A DNA stretch of 63,712 bases from Catonella morbi ATCC 51271 (GCF_000160035.2 NZ_KI535368.1:709031-772742); one strand, 5' to 3'; counted from the stretch's first letter, positions 1 through 8,381 are shown. Made by a program: numbers and translations. Notes: generated from the sequence alone by a model not told the origin.

Positions 1-99
1 TGCTACATCATAAAGCTTATTTCTTAAGTTCAACCTGGTGTTCCCTTTTATTTATATTTTACAAATCATATTCCTTAGCTTTATTTTTAAATTCTTCCT

Positions 100-2334
100 C
101 TACTCAAACTCAATCTCTTCCTCTGCCTTACTATAAACATCAATCCTATTCTGTACATCAATTCTGTTAACTACCCAGTTTTTCATCATACATAGTTTTA
201 TAAACTCATCAATACGATTTACACCATTCATCTCTTTTAGTGTAACAACTACACCAAATTTTAATCCTCTGCCTGCCTTAGGAGCAAGTCGTTCCTTTGT
301 CTTAATGCTCAAGCCCCACATTCCTGCCTCATAAACTTTGCGTGGTTTAGCTTTTTCCTTAATTTCCTCACTGATATGCTTTATATTATCCCATTTACGA
401 TAAAATTTTCTCGCATTTTCTTCATAAATGCTTTGAATCCCTTCATCTGCCTGCTTATTGTAATCTATGGCTTTAATTACGGCTTTTCCACCTTTTTCCA
501 TTATTCTGCCAAAATGTAAATCCATTTCCGTACCGGTGTAATCCACACCCTGATTCCTATCACCGGTTGGAAAATATGCCAAGGTTGCCTTTGCAAAAAA
601 AGGGTGTGCTTTCATATTTTGCGGAACCGGAATATTATAAGTATATGTTTCATATTCATCTATAGTTCCATTCATTATAAATCTTATTTCATCATCTTTT
701 GAATGTATAATATCCTCAATATTCTTTGGCACAATACCATAGCCCATTGAAAAATACCTGTTATCCTGGCGGTTCCAGCCTGCTGCCGAATCTATTATCA
801 AAGCTTTTGCAACTTCTCTGCTTAATCCTACAATATGGATTAAATATGCCATTTTTCTTGTAATCCATGGTGCTGCAAAAGAAGTACCGCATACACTAGC
901 CTGCCCTAAAGGTCCACAGGCTGTAATCATTTCATTCTTATCCCCACCATAGTAGCATATATCCGGCTTGTAAAAGAAAGATAATACCGGGCCTACTCTT
1001 GTATATGAAGCCGGTTTCCCCTGAAAATCAACAGCATTTACAATCAATGAGTTAAGCGAATCTGCCGGTGCACCTATTTTTACTGCCTCTGATATTTTCT
1101 TAGACTTATTTGTTCCGGCAACAATAAATATAACATCATATTCACACTGAATCTTATCTAATTCTGCCGCTTCCGGAGATATAAAATTAGGATCGATTTC
1201 AAATGCAGAACCTAAAGAAAAATTCCACACTTTAATATCTCTGTTATTTGCGACAATTTCCCTAATCAATTTCAATATTGTAAATGAACTAAATTTTCCT
1301 GCAGTCGCCACCCCAAAATGTCTGACTCTGAATCTACCGCAACCATCCTCCAGTTTAGGATTAAAACTCGGACCATCTACAATAATTGACGTTACTGCTG
1401 TTCCATGAAAACGATCTTCTGTGGTAACTGTTATATTCGGATCAAGCTTATTTTCTGAAACAACCCAGTCATGAAAATATACCCTATCATCAAATTGCGT
1501 ATCGATAACACCAACGACAGGCTCATCCTTAGGCTTTGGAATTGATATTATTCCATTTGACATTTCACTTTTTACTTCTTCATCCCAAACAACCTCTCCC
1601 AAATCTCTCACTTGCATAGCAATTAAATATGGTGCATTGTTCTGTAAAATTTCTATTTCTCCGCCATCAAGTCTCAGAGTAGTATCATCAATCATTTTTG
1701 CTTTAATCATTTCTATGCCAAACTTGCTTAGCAGCTCTACTGTATCTATTCCCGTTTTATAAATTGTTATGATTGATCTGTCTTTTATGCTTTCATCCGC
1801 ACAGTTTAACTTAAAATCCTCTACATAGTTTGCATCTACAATTACTCGTAAAAACTTGGACTTAGACATTATACTATCGTTATATTTACCATTATTTATT
1901 ATTTCAGTTTCTTTATCTGTTATTTCTCCGTTATAATATTTTATTAAAACCGTTTCGCAGTCTTCTAAATGCCTTATAGATTTTTGTAATGCTTCAAGGG
2001 AAATAAAATAAGTAAAAATATGTTTCTTTGTTCTACTATGACCATCTGTAAATTTTGCTCCCCTAATTGACATATTGGGATGTGAATTCTTCTCTCCAAG
2101 TAAAACCTGTAGCCTATTGCTTTTTGCAACAATACACTTATAATACACGCTTATTAATGCTCCACCTATTGTTACTTCGCCTTGCCAATAATTCTCCAAG
2201 TTCTCTAACTGTCCCCTTATCTTTCTAATGTGTTCCGATGTGACTTTTGAACCTTTAGGAAGATTGACCGGCCCAAAACTGTTCTGATTTTTCCGTTGGT
2301 AAAACTGCCCTCTAAGTTGTAATATACTATTCAT
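100..2334 (-). CDS. ietS: Subtilisin-like serine protease (S8), IetS-like
   Basis: A 744-residue cytosolic protease with a complete S8 catalytic set: Asp278 in VVGVIDTQ, His310 in RFHGTAV, oxyanion Asn409 in IVAGTNKS and Ser485 in CGTSFAAPW. The first 260 residues match no domain I recognise and may sense a trigger or partner. No signal peptide or membrane segment is visible. Its ATG lies inside the last codons of the AAA ATPase gene (8-base overlap), so the two are translationally coupled. An AAA ATPase followed by a subtilase is the arrangement of IetAS, first described as a plasmid-stability pair and later reported as anti-phage. Assignment to that system is inferred from domains and order. 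The last codons run into an acidic tail close to the window edge. Confidence 0.82.
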   Translation of the reverse strand: MNSILQLRGQFYQRKNQNSFGPVNLPKGSKVTSEHIRKIRGQLENLENYWQGEVTIGGALISVYYKCIVAKSNRLQVLLGEKNSHPNMSIRGAKFTDGHSRTKKHIFTYFISLEALQKSIRHLEDCETVLIKYYNGEITDKETEIINNGKYNDSIMSKSKFLRVIVDANYVEDFKLNCADESIKDRSIITIYKTGIDTVELLSKFGIEMIKAKMIDDTTLRLDGGEIEILQNNAPYLIAMQVRDLGEVVWDEEVKSEMSNGIISIPKPKDEPVVGVIDTQFDDRVYFHDWVVSENKLDPNITVTTEDRFHGTAVTSIIVDGPSFNPKLEDGCGRFRVRHFGVATAGKFSSFTILKLIREIVANNRDIKVWNFSLGSAFEIDPNFISPEAAELDKIQCEYDVIFIVAGTNKSKKISEAVKIGAPADSLNSLIVNAVDFQGKPASYTRVGPVLSFFYKPDICYYGGDKNEMITACGPLGQASVCGTSFAAPWITRKMAYLIHIVGLSREVAKALIIDSAAGWNRQDNRYFSMGYGIVPKNIEDIIHSKDDEIRFIMNGTIDEYETYTYNIPVPQNMKAHPFFAKATLAYFPTGDRNQGVDYTGTEMDLHFGRIMEKGGKAVIKAIDYNKQADEGIQSIYEENARKFYRKWDNIKHISEEIKEKAKPRKVYEAGMWGLSIKTKERLAPKAGRGLKFGVVVTLKEMNGVNRIDEFIKLCMMKNWVVNRIDVQNRIDVYSKAEEEIEFE

Positions 2335-3373
2335 CAGCCTTCTCCTTAAGTTCTCTTGCTACTGTACTTTTAGGAATTTTTGATAAAATCTCTATTTCTC
2401 TTATTGTAAATTTTTGGTATTGTAACTCTTTTAAGTCATTAGGCTGTTTATTATTTACTGCATAATATAAACGCCTGAAATAATCCATCCCATCATCAGG
2501 ATCGCTAAATGCAATGGCTGTTCGTATAAGGTTTTTTAAATCTCCGGGATATGGCATAGGTTCTAAAAGTCCTATAATTTTACGAAATAAACGAATATCC
2601 TTATTTGCCAATTTAAATTTCAGTAAGAATTTATTAAAAAATTCTTCTGCAATCGAAACTAAATCCTCCTTTGTATATCTGTTAAAATCTATTACAGAAT
2701 CAAATCTTCTAATTAATGCTTTATCAAAATGTTCATATAGATTAGTTGTTGCAACCAAAATTACTCTTTCATCCATATAATCCAGACCTTTGAGCATAGA
2801 CGATGTCACCCTTCCCATTTCCCTTAGGTCATTTGCATTAGTCCTATCAAGAGCAATTGCGTCTATCTCGTCAAACAGTATTATAAGCTTCTCCAAATGA
2901 GTAAAGTTATTAATTTCCTTAAATAGTGAGGATATATTCTTCTGTGTCTGCCCCAATTTACTATCAATGATAGCAGTAAAATCAACCATATAAATATCTC
3001 TGTTTAATATACGTGCCAGCTGCTTTACTGCCTCTGTTTTTCCTGTTCCGGGTGCTCCCTGAAACAAAAATTTATTTATACCCACCTTATGTGAAGTCGC
3101 ATGTACTATCCCAAGAATATCCTGCATAACCGGTTCCGGAAGCCATAAACTATCTGCCGATAATTCTAGTTTTTCAAATAAAGCAGAATCACTTTCATTC
3201 ATTTGCGGCACAAATACATTTGCATTAGACATTAAAGCAATAATGTACTCAGCCAGTTGATGGTCACCTGATTTATCAAATTCATTTGCAATTTCATATG
3301 CTTCATTTCTAAAACCTATATCATTTTCTTCTGAATAATACTTTATTAAATTAATAACACTTTTCTTTTTCAT
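2327..3373 (-). CDS. ietA: AAA ATPase partner of the subtilase, IetA-like
   Basis: A 348-residue AAA ATPase. Walker A is GAPGTGKT at 106-113, Walker B is LIILFDEIDA at about 163-172, a sensor-1 Asn lies in VATTNL (about 211), and a probable arginine finger is in LIRRFD (about 222-223). The N-terminal 95 residues are helical and unassigned; the C-terminus is a small lid-type helical domain ending in a basic, HTH-like helix. The start follows AGGAGTGAT. It is the first gene of a two-gene unit with the S8 protease. By analogy with IetA it would gate or remodel the protease or its target, although no mechanism can be read from the sequence. It has its own promoter with a direct-repeat operator. 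Confidence 0.82.
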   Translation of the reverse strand: MKKKSVINLIKYYSEENDIGFRNEAYEIANEFDKSGDHQLAEYIIALMSNANVFVPQMNESDSALFEKLELSADSLWLPEPVMQDILGIVHATSHKVGINKFLFQGAPGTGKTEAVKQLARILNRDIYMVDFTAIIDSKLGQTQKNISSLFKEINNFTHLEKLIILFDEIDAIALDRTNANDLREMGRVTSSMLKGLDYMDERVILVATTNLYEHFDKALIRRFDSVIDFNRYTKEDLVSIAEEFFNKFLLKFKLANKDIRLFRKIIGLLEPMPYPGDLKNLIRTAIAFSDPDDGMDYFRRLYYAVNNKQPNDLKELQYQKFTIREIEILSKIPKSTVARELKEKADE

Positions 3374-3398
3374 GGTATATCACTCCTATTCTTACTTA

Positions 3399-3437
3399 AG
3401 TATAGCTTCTTGGGACATTTTAGTCAATATTGGGACA
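3399..3437 (-). promoter_or_regulatory. ietAS-like promoter with direct-repeat operator
   Basis: On the minus strand, -35 TTGACT (3422-3427) and -10 TATACT (3399-3404) are separated by exactly 17 bases, about 25 bases upstream of the AAA ATPase start. Two identical TGTCCCAA boxes (3430-3437 and 3410-3417) sit 20 bases apart, one just upstream of the -35 and one within the spacer. This geometry suggests repression by a protein binding the same face of the helix. Confidence 0.75.
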
Positions 3438-3500
3438 ATGTTTTATTTTTATTTAATTAACATCTTTATCTTGTCTAAGCATATTTATTTTAAACTAAAA

Positions 3501-3540
3501 AAATCCAAGAACCAAAAAATTATTCCGGTTCTCGGATTTT
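3501..3540. terminator. Hairpin terminator after the immunity-like cluster
   Basis: AAATCCAAGAACC pairs with GGTTCTCGGATTT (12 of 13 positions), with A and T runs on both sides. It lies just past the stop of the 3549-3938 gene and upstream of the ietAS-like promoter, so it isolates the two transcription units. Confidence 0.75.
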
Positions 3541-3548
3541 CTCTATTT

Positions 3549-3938
3549 TTAACATTCCACCTCCCCTACATAAGCCATACTCCCACAGGCTTCCGGTTCT
3601 AAATCAGGGAAATCGTCCACCGATACACCCCATATTACATTTCCCTCTAAAATCCCTTTCTCTTTACATTTTCTCTCAAATTCATCTAAGTCTGCAATAT
3701 AATCTTTTGCCAGCTCTCGCGTATTACATAAAGAAGTCCTTACAGAAAACCAAAAATCTTTTTTATCAAATTCTTCTAAGCCCATTTCCTTGCAAAATCC
3801 ACATTTTAAGTCCTCGCCCGGTTTAGCTCTCTGTCCCTTCTTCCATAGTTCCGTTTCATTTTCATAAGTCTCATTATCCCAGTATTCTTCAAAATCACAC
3901 TCTTCAAACGTTCCAATCCATACATAATAAGTTTTCAT
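3549..3938 (-). CDS. Imm22-like immunity protein (tentative)
   Basis: A 129-residue acidic cytosolic protein with no signal peptide. The beginning, YYVWIGTFEECDFEEY, and the mid-protein pattern with aromatic and acidic residues (FDKKDFWF) resemble Imm22 family immunity proteins of polymorphic toxin systems; this is from memory of the family and not a search. It lies 15 bases downstream of the CbrC-like gene and is the last member of a tight same-strand cluster ending at a hairpin terminator. No cognate toxin gene is present, so it may be an orphan immunity gene kept after toxin loss, or protection against neighbours. Confidence 0.5.
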   Translation of the reverse strand: MKTYYVWIGTFEECDFEEYWDNETYENETELWKKGQRAKPGEDLKCGFCKEMGLEEFDKKDFWFSVRTSLCNTRELAKDYIADLDEFERKCKEKGILEGNVIWGVSVDDFPDLEPEACGSMAYVGEVEC

Positions 3939-3953
3939 ATTGTCCCCTTCATT

Positions 3954-4805
3954 TTAATCCGCATCCACCCAAAGATGATATTTTCCACAATGCAGGCAAC
4001 GAAACAAATAACCGCAAAGCGAACCGTCTTTTACAAGATATTCTCTAACATCTTCAAATTCATTTCTTGCAGCATACTCCTCAAATACCTCATCTGCAAT
4101 ATCCATAGCCTTTAGTTCTCTAGTACCAACCGTTCCTAAATATGCACAATAATCGTCACAGCAGGAGAGCCAGTATTCGCCCTGCCAGCTTATATACCCC
4201 GGTGTACGGCAGAAAAGCTCTTCATCCTTTTCTTTATCAGGTTCACCATTCCACTCCGCATCCTGAACAAAGGTAGCATCATATTTTTTTGCAGCTTCAC
4301 CGTTTGATATACAAAGAGGGCAGAGATTTTCCACATTTTCAACGCAATATGGCATAGTAGAATAATAGACAGTACTCTTCTTACCGCAACAAGGGCAGGT
4401 CTTTGCCTCACCCTCTTCAAACGCACCCGTACCTACCGGATCCGGATAATAGCGAAACTGCGGTAAATCCTTCAGACGCTCTCTCCTTGCAGCTTCTTCT
4501 TTCTCAGTCAGAGGACGTGACAGAGCAAAATTATCAGCATGACTTTTGCTTAACTCTTGTAAGGTAGCTAATTTTTTTATTTGTTTCCTATCCTCTTTAT
4601 TAACAATGGTTGAAAACAGAAGATATGCACTCTCCATCATTCCCAATAACCAGTAAACATCCACCAATACCTCTTTTGCCTCTTTTTCACCTGTTACAGC
4701 CAGCCTGTCCGCAAATTGATACAGAGCCAATACACTTGATTTGTTTCCATCTTGAAGTTTGTAATTCTCTTTTAGGCTTATAAATTCTTTTAGATATTCG
4801 TTCAT
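3954..4805 (-). CDS. CbrC (UPF0167) family protein
   Basis: About 283 residues when started at the ATG preceded by GGAGGTTGCA, nine codons inside the longest frame. The second half carries the UPF0167/CbrC signature: LPQFRYYPDPVGTGAFEE, a CPCCGK pair, an LCPLCISNGEAAKKYDATF block, and a later YWLSCCDDYCAYLG plus a C-terminal CLHCGKYH. These Cys pairs suggest zinc binding. CbrC of E. coli affects colicin E2 tolerance, and relatives often sit among immunity genes, which fits the neighbours here. The first 120 residues are helical and not part of the classical family. The gene abuts the 4833-5273 gene with a gap of about 27 bases from this start. Confidence 0.75.
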   Translation of the reverse strand: MNEYLKEFISLKENYKLQDGNKSSVLALYQFADRLAVTGEKEAKEVLVDVYWLLGMMESAYLLFSTIVNKEDRKQIKKLATLQELSKSHADNFALSRPLTEKEEAARRERLKDLPQFRYYPDPVGTGAFEEGEAKTCPCCGKKSTVYYSTMPYCVENVENLCPLCISNGEAAKKYDATFVQDAEWNGEPDKEKDEELFCRTPGYISWQGEYWLSCCDDYCAYLGTVGTRELKAMDIADEVFEEYAARNEFEDVREYLVKDGSLCGYLFRCLHCGKYHLWVDAD

Positions 4806-4832
4806 TGCAACCTCCTGTTTTATTTCAAACAT

Positions 4833-5273
4833 TTAATAGGTTTCATAAATAAGTTTTTTATCAACTCGTAACTGCTTATCAAATTTTACCAGTATATACA
4901 GTCTGCCTGCCGGAGATTCTCCCACATCATATCCTAAGGCAAACTCTCCATAACAACCGCTTTTATCAAATATAATCTCCGTTAAGTTTAATTCCGAAAC
5001 ATCTTCATTCGGATGGGCATCTTGTATAACCTGATGGGCTTCGTCATCTAGCTTCTCCAATTCTCTGAACAATCTTTGCATAAAATCATCTGACAGTAGA
5101 GACATATCCTTCTCACTATATCCGGTGAAGTTGAAATTTACTTCTTTCTCAAAATATTTACCGGTAAAATATATTCCTGCATTACTGTTCTCCCAGTCTT
5201 TTCCATTCCATAACGTGAGCAAATCTTCTTTATAAGTATTGGGGTTACTGTTATTTTCTTCATTTTCATTCAT
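4833..5273 (-). CDS. Orphan acidic protein with modular N-terminus
   Basis: A 146-residue acidic protein I do not recognise, with a two-part look (aromatic beta-rich FTGKYFEKEVNFNFTG, then helical, then a beta-rich C-terminus) typical of small immunity proteins. Its first codons (MNENEENN) and the 30 bases upstream are nearly the same as those of two otherwise unrelated four-Cys genes at 6.6 and 35.1 kb. This implies that the start region has been swapped between different coding bodies. It is followed directly by the CbrC-like gene. An immunity role is inference from context only. Confidence 0.6.
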   Translation of the reverse strand: MNENEENNSNPNTYKEDLLTLWNGKDWENSNAGIYFTGKYFEKEVNFNFTGYSEKDMSLLSDDFMQRLFRELEKLDDEAHQVIQDAHPNEDVSELNLTEIIFDKSGCYGEFALGYDVGESPAGRLYILVKFDKQLRVDKKLIYETY

Positions 5274-5299
5274 GGCTTTTGTTTTCCTTTAGTAGATTT
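5271..5299 (-). repeat. Shared upstream seam, copy 1
   Basis: The 17 bases AAATCTACTAAAGGAAA plus ACAAAAGCC precede the ATG of the 146-residue gene. The same sequence precedes the four-Cys genes at 6780 and 35295. In one frame it reads as the end of a lost upstream gene (NLLKENKSHE then stop). Confidence 0.7.
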
Positions 5300-5300
5300 A

Positions 5301-5695
5301 TTAAATTAAACAGCTTATTTTTTTCCTTTTAGCCACATATTTCTGTAATCTGCTTTGCGGCTTTTCCGGTATAGTGTATTCAAGCTTCCCCATCTCTAAC
5401 AATGGTTTAATGAAAGTTCTCGTCATATAAGTTAAGTTTTTGTACCCTATATACTCTGAAATTTCTTTTTTAGTTCTTGCTATTTCACAGAAACCAAGTA
5501 TTTTTGTCATAACATCATTATTTCTGACTTGGTCACTGATACTTTGTCCCCCTACCTTCTTTGTAGCAATCCTTTTTAGTGGAATAATTGTTTTGAAAAT
5601 ATCTCCTTCTTCAAAAGCCGGATTTTTCCCGGAATAAAGTTTTGTGTATTTATAGGTATTACGCATACCCGAACCAAGCTCATCAGCAAGTCCAA
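5301..5695 (-). pseudogene. C-terminal fragment of an AlbA_2-type ATP-binding protein
   Basis: The frame reads IGLADELGSGMRNTYKYTK, then YSGKNPAFEEGD and a winged-helix C-terminus. This is the tail of a Schlafen/AlbA_2-like ATP-binding regulator (family about 480 residues). The N-terminal two thirds are missing, and the homology begins immediately after the stop codon of the Nudix gene, so a deletion joined them. An internal ATG at 5666 could still express about 121 residues, but nothing suggests function. Two longer broken relatives occur at 35.8-37.3 and 38.7-39.7 kb. Confidence 0.7.
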
Positions 5696-5696
5696 T

Positions 5697-6569
5697 TTAT
5701 CCATCAATTGATACATCAAACTCTTCATACATCCCTATTACTTCAACATCAATAATATGATCTTCATCTAGTTCATGCTGGGCATAAGTAATAATTGTGT
5801 TTATGGGCAAAAATCTAAAAATTGGTCGTCCAAGCTTGCTTACAATACTTTCAACAGTTTCACCTTGAAACCAGTCGTTAAACCATTCCAGTCTTATACA
5901 GGCCTTAGCAATTTCTCTTACCTTAACAGTATAAAGTTCTACAAATTTATTCATAAACTCAATGACATTATCATCAAAATATTCCTCAGAAATTTCCACC
6001 TTGAATTCTTCTGTATTATATTCATAGCTTGATGAATATTTTGACTTTTTTAATATAAAATCTAAACGGCTTATCATATTACCCTTCCTCTCATCACTCA
6101 CAATATGTTCTATCCCATTATGCTCTCTACTTAGATAATCTTTCATAAAGCTTGGAAATGCCCTATATTTATCCAAGTCTTTTATCGGCAGCCAATACAT
6201 ATTTTCTTTTACTCCCCTAGTTGTACTATTGCTATGAAGTTCCATAGTACCTCTTGGTTTCATCAAGAAATACAAACAAATCTCATGACATTTTAATCCT
6301 GCCGAAGTACCATTATTTTCATTAAAAAAATTCTCATGGATTACTGCCAGATGATCAATTTCATACGAAACACCCGTTTCCTCGTAAACCTCTCTTTTTA
6401 CTGCATCCTCGGCAGTTTCTCCAATGTGAACTGCACCACCTATTGAATAATAATAGTCATCAAGTTCATTGCCGGCAAACAAAACGTGCTTATCTTCTAC
6501 AATAATCGCTGCTGCACGATATCTAAAACGGTTATTTTCTCTTGTAAATCCACAATCAAAGTTTTTCAT
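5697..6569 (-). CDS. Nudix hydrolase with extra C-terminal domain
   Basis: A 290-residue protein from the ATG after AGAGGTGATA. The N-terminal half is a Nudix fold with a complete box: GGAVHIGETAEDAVKREVYE continuing ETGV, including the REVYEE metal-binding core. Residues of about 160 onward form a separate acidic helical domain (VKVREIAKACIRLEWFNDWF) that I cannot name; it looks like a small binding or immunity-type domain. The start overlaps the end of the four-Cys gene by 14 bases, so the two are coupled. The substrate is unknown. The position among immunity-like genes suggests a house-cleaning or defence-related nucleotide function. Confidence 0.8.
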   Translation of the reverse strand: MKNFDCGFTRENNRFRYRAAAIIVEDKHVLFAGNELDDYYYSIGGAVHIGETAEDAVKREVYEETGVSYEIDHLAVIHENFFNENNGTSAGLKCHEICLYFLMKPRGTMELHSNSTTRGVKENMYWLPIKDLDKYRAFPSFMKDYLSREHNGIEHIVSDERKGNMISRLDFILKKSKYSSSYEYNTEEFKVEISEEYFDDNVIEFMNKFVELYTVKVREIAKACIRLEWFNDWFQGETVESIVSKLGRPIFRFLPINTIITYAQHELDEDHIIDVEVIGMYEEFDVSIDG

Positions 6570-6780
6570 TATCACCTCTGTTTAATCTGCGTAAAAATCT
6601 CTCAGTCCTGGGATTTCTTGGAGGGCTTTTTATTTTAGCATTTTCTATGACCTCAGGTACACCGTTTAACCTCCGTCCTCTATTGCAGGACAGCGCATTA
6701 ATCGGACACTGCCAGCCACAGCCCTTACAGACTTCGTTTGAGGTATTGGTTTTATTGTTATTTTCTTCATTTGCATTCAT
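6556..6780 (-). CDS. Small four-Cys knuckle protein, copy 1
   Basis: A 74-residue protein with Cys spaced C-X2-C-X3-C-X6-C in CKGCGWQCPINALSCNRGRR, followed by a basic C-terminal helix (NPRTERFLRRLNRGD). The motif looks like a zinc knuckle seen in short clostridial proteins and at the ends of some HTH regulators; function is unknown. It is about 80 percent identical to the protein at 35056-35295. It overlaps the Nudix start and is preceded by the shared seam. Asn and Lys run lengths in the N-terminus (NEENNNKTN) suggest a flexible leader. Confidence 0.7.
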   Translation of the reverse strand: MNANEENNNKTNTSNEVCKGCGWQCPINALSCNRGRRLNGVPEVIENAKIKSPPRNPRTERFLRRLNRGDNEKL

Positions 6781-6787
6781 TATTTAT

Positions 6788-6804
6788 TTTCCTTTAGTAG
6801 ATTT
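6788..6804 (-). repeat. Shared upstream seam, copy 2
   Basis: The same 17-base sequence as at 5283-5299. Here the frame ahead of it is longer and reads KESNPHWELLNLLKENK then stop, between the DUF4143 stop and the four-Cys start. It looks like the surviving C-terminus of a deleted gene. Confidence 0.65.
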
Positions 6805-6832
6805 AGTAACTCCCAATGTGGATTACTTTCTT

Positions 6833-8086
6833 TTATAATTCCAAGCTGTTTTCATCCAGCAGAAAATCATAAATGCTCATTGTGAGGATTCCATCATCAT
6901 CATGCAATGGCTTTACAACATCCTTTACTATAACAATCTTCTTAAATGAATCACCCACATTTATAAGAGAAGCTTTTTCTTGTGCTCTCTTCTCATCATC
7001 AGGCAAACTAAAAGCTGACTGAATATAATACCTCTTACTTCCCAAGTTGGCAACAAAGTCTATTTCCAGTTGTTTCTTTTCCTGCACACCTTTTTCTATC
7101 CTGCAACGCTTTACAACTACACCTACATCGACTTGGTATCCTCTCACACGAAGTTCATTATATATAATATTTTCCATCAAATGTGTTTCCTCCACTTGTC
7201 GAAATCCCAGTCTGGCATTCCGCAAACCCACATCTTCAAAATAATATTTGAGTGGCGTCCCAATATATTTTCTACCTTTTACATCATATCTGTTTACTTC
7301 ATTAATTATAAATGCATCCTTTAGATGCTCAATATATGCCCTTATGGTATTAAGACTTATATCCGACTTGATAATACTCTTAAATGTTGCTTCTATTTTC
7401 GAAGCATTAGTAAGCGAACCAATGCCGGACGCCAGAACATTTATCAAATCATTCATTTCCTGGATCTTTTCAATATGGTTGTGTTCAATAATATCTTTGA
7501 CGTATGTTTCTTCAAATAGCCTTGTAAGATATTCCATTCTTTGTTCATCCGTAGCCATCGTAATAGTTAATGGCAAGCCTCCAAAACTAACATAAGAGCT
7601 CCATCCCTCATATTTATCCCCTCCAAATACTTCCATGTATTCGCTAAAACTAACCGGATAAACATGAACTTCATCACCACGTCCTCTAAATTCTGTAATA
7701 ACATCTTTTGACAGGAACTTTGAATTGCTACCAGTCACATAAACATCCACATTACGCATATGAAGAAATGAATTTAACACTGATTCAAAGGACGGCAGCA
7801 GCTGTACTTCATCTAGAAAAATATAGTAGTCTCCTTCATCTGTCATCCGGCTTTTGGTATACTCTAATAACGTGTGTGGATCCCTATACTTCTCATTTTC
7901 AAACATATCTAACTCTATTGCGATAATATTGTCATCTGCCACGCCTTGTGACTTAAGGTAATTCCTAAAAATAGTAAACAGAAGATATGATTTCCCAGAA
8001 CGTCTAATTCCTGTAATAACCTTTATCATCCCGTTATGCATACGGTTTATTAATTTCTGTAGGTATATGTCTCTTTTTATTTCCAT
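6833..8086 (-). CDS. AAA_14/DUF4143 ATP-binding protein
   Basis: About 417 residues from the ATG preceded by GGAGGAATT; the longer in-frame start at 8134 would lie upstream of the predicted transcript. Walker A is GIRRSGKS at about 26-33, Walker B is YYIFLDEVQ, and VTGSNS is a sensor-1-like motif. The C-terminal third has the DUF4143 pattern with YYFEDVGLRNARL and a nuclease-like EIDFV. Members of this family are common, often solitary, and poorly characterised. The gene is flanked by accessory genes and controlled by a promoter embedded between two copies of a 37-base repeat. Confidence 0.85.
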   Translation of the reverse strand: MEIKRDIYLQKLINRMHNGMIKVITGIRRSGKSYLLFTIFRNYLKSQGVADDNIIAIELDMFENEKYRDPHTLLEYTKSRMTDEGDYYIFLDEVQLLPSFESVLNSFLHMRNVDVYVTGSNSKFLSKDVITEFRGRGDEVHVYPVSFSEYMEVFGGDKYEGWSSYVSFGGLPLTITMATDEQRMEYLTRLFEETYVKDIIEHNHIEKIQEMNDLINVLASGIGSLTNASKIEATFKSIIKSDISLNTIRAYIEHLKDAFIINEVNRYDVKGRKYIGTPLKYYFEDVGLRNARLGFRQVEETHLMENIIYNELRVRGYQVDVGVVVKRCRIEKGVQEKKQLEIDFVANLGSKRYYIQSAFSLPDDEKRAQEKASLINVGDSFKKIVIVKDVVKPLHDDDGILTMSIYDFLLDENSLEL

Positions 8087-8098
8087 AATTCCTCCAAA

Positions 8099-8209
8099 TT
8101 GATAATTTAGGGATATTGTGCACCTATTTTTCAATATTATACTTTATTCTAGAATAATTCTCAAGCAAAACTTGACAATTTAGGGGTAATGCGCCCCTAC
8201 TTTTCAATA
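8099..8209 (-). promoter_or_regulatory. Promoter between two 37-base direct repeats
   Basis: Minus-strand -35 TTGAGA (8159-8164) and -10 TATAAT (8136-8141) have a 17-base spacer. An imperfect 37-base repeat occurs just downstream of the -10 (8099-8135, core TGATAATTTAGGGATATTG) and just upstream of the -35 (8173-8209, core TGACAATTTAGGGGTAATG). Each copy carries a partly palindromic centre. This arrangement suggests an operator, possibly for autoregulation. Confidence 0.65.
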
Positions 8210-8261
8210 GATATTCATTTTCAACATCTAAAATAGGTTTCATCAACTTTTTTGCGCAAAT

Positions 8262-8305
8262 AATAAAATCAGGCTAAATTCGATTAAATTCAGTCTGATT
8301 TTATT
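8262..8305. terminator. Terminator after the ABC/ECF operon
   Basis: AATAAAATCAGGCT pairs with AGTCTGATTTTATT around a 16-base loop. It lies downstream of the 8382-10088 gene and in front of the DUF4143 promoter. Confidence 0.6.
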
Positions 8306-8381
8306 GATATAATTTGATTATCTTATCTGGTAATAGTATTGTTTTTATCGTTTTTACAATATATGCTCTCACCATGAAAAT

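Noticed and set aside
1-99. Extension of the subtilase C-terminus by a frameshift (EEFKNKAKEYDL follows the stop in another frame)
   Set aside because: The change would need one inserted base outside any homopolymer, and the family C-terminus is variable, so the given stop is accepted.
7047-7595. Plus-strand reading frames over the DUF4143 gene
   Set aside because: They are antisense frames over a well-supported coding region, without ribosome binding sites or domains.
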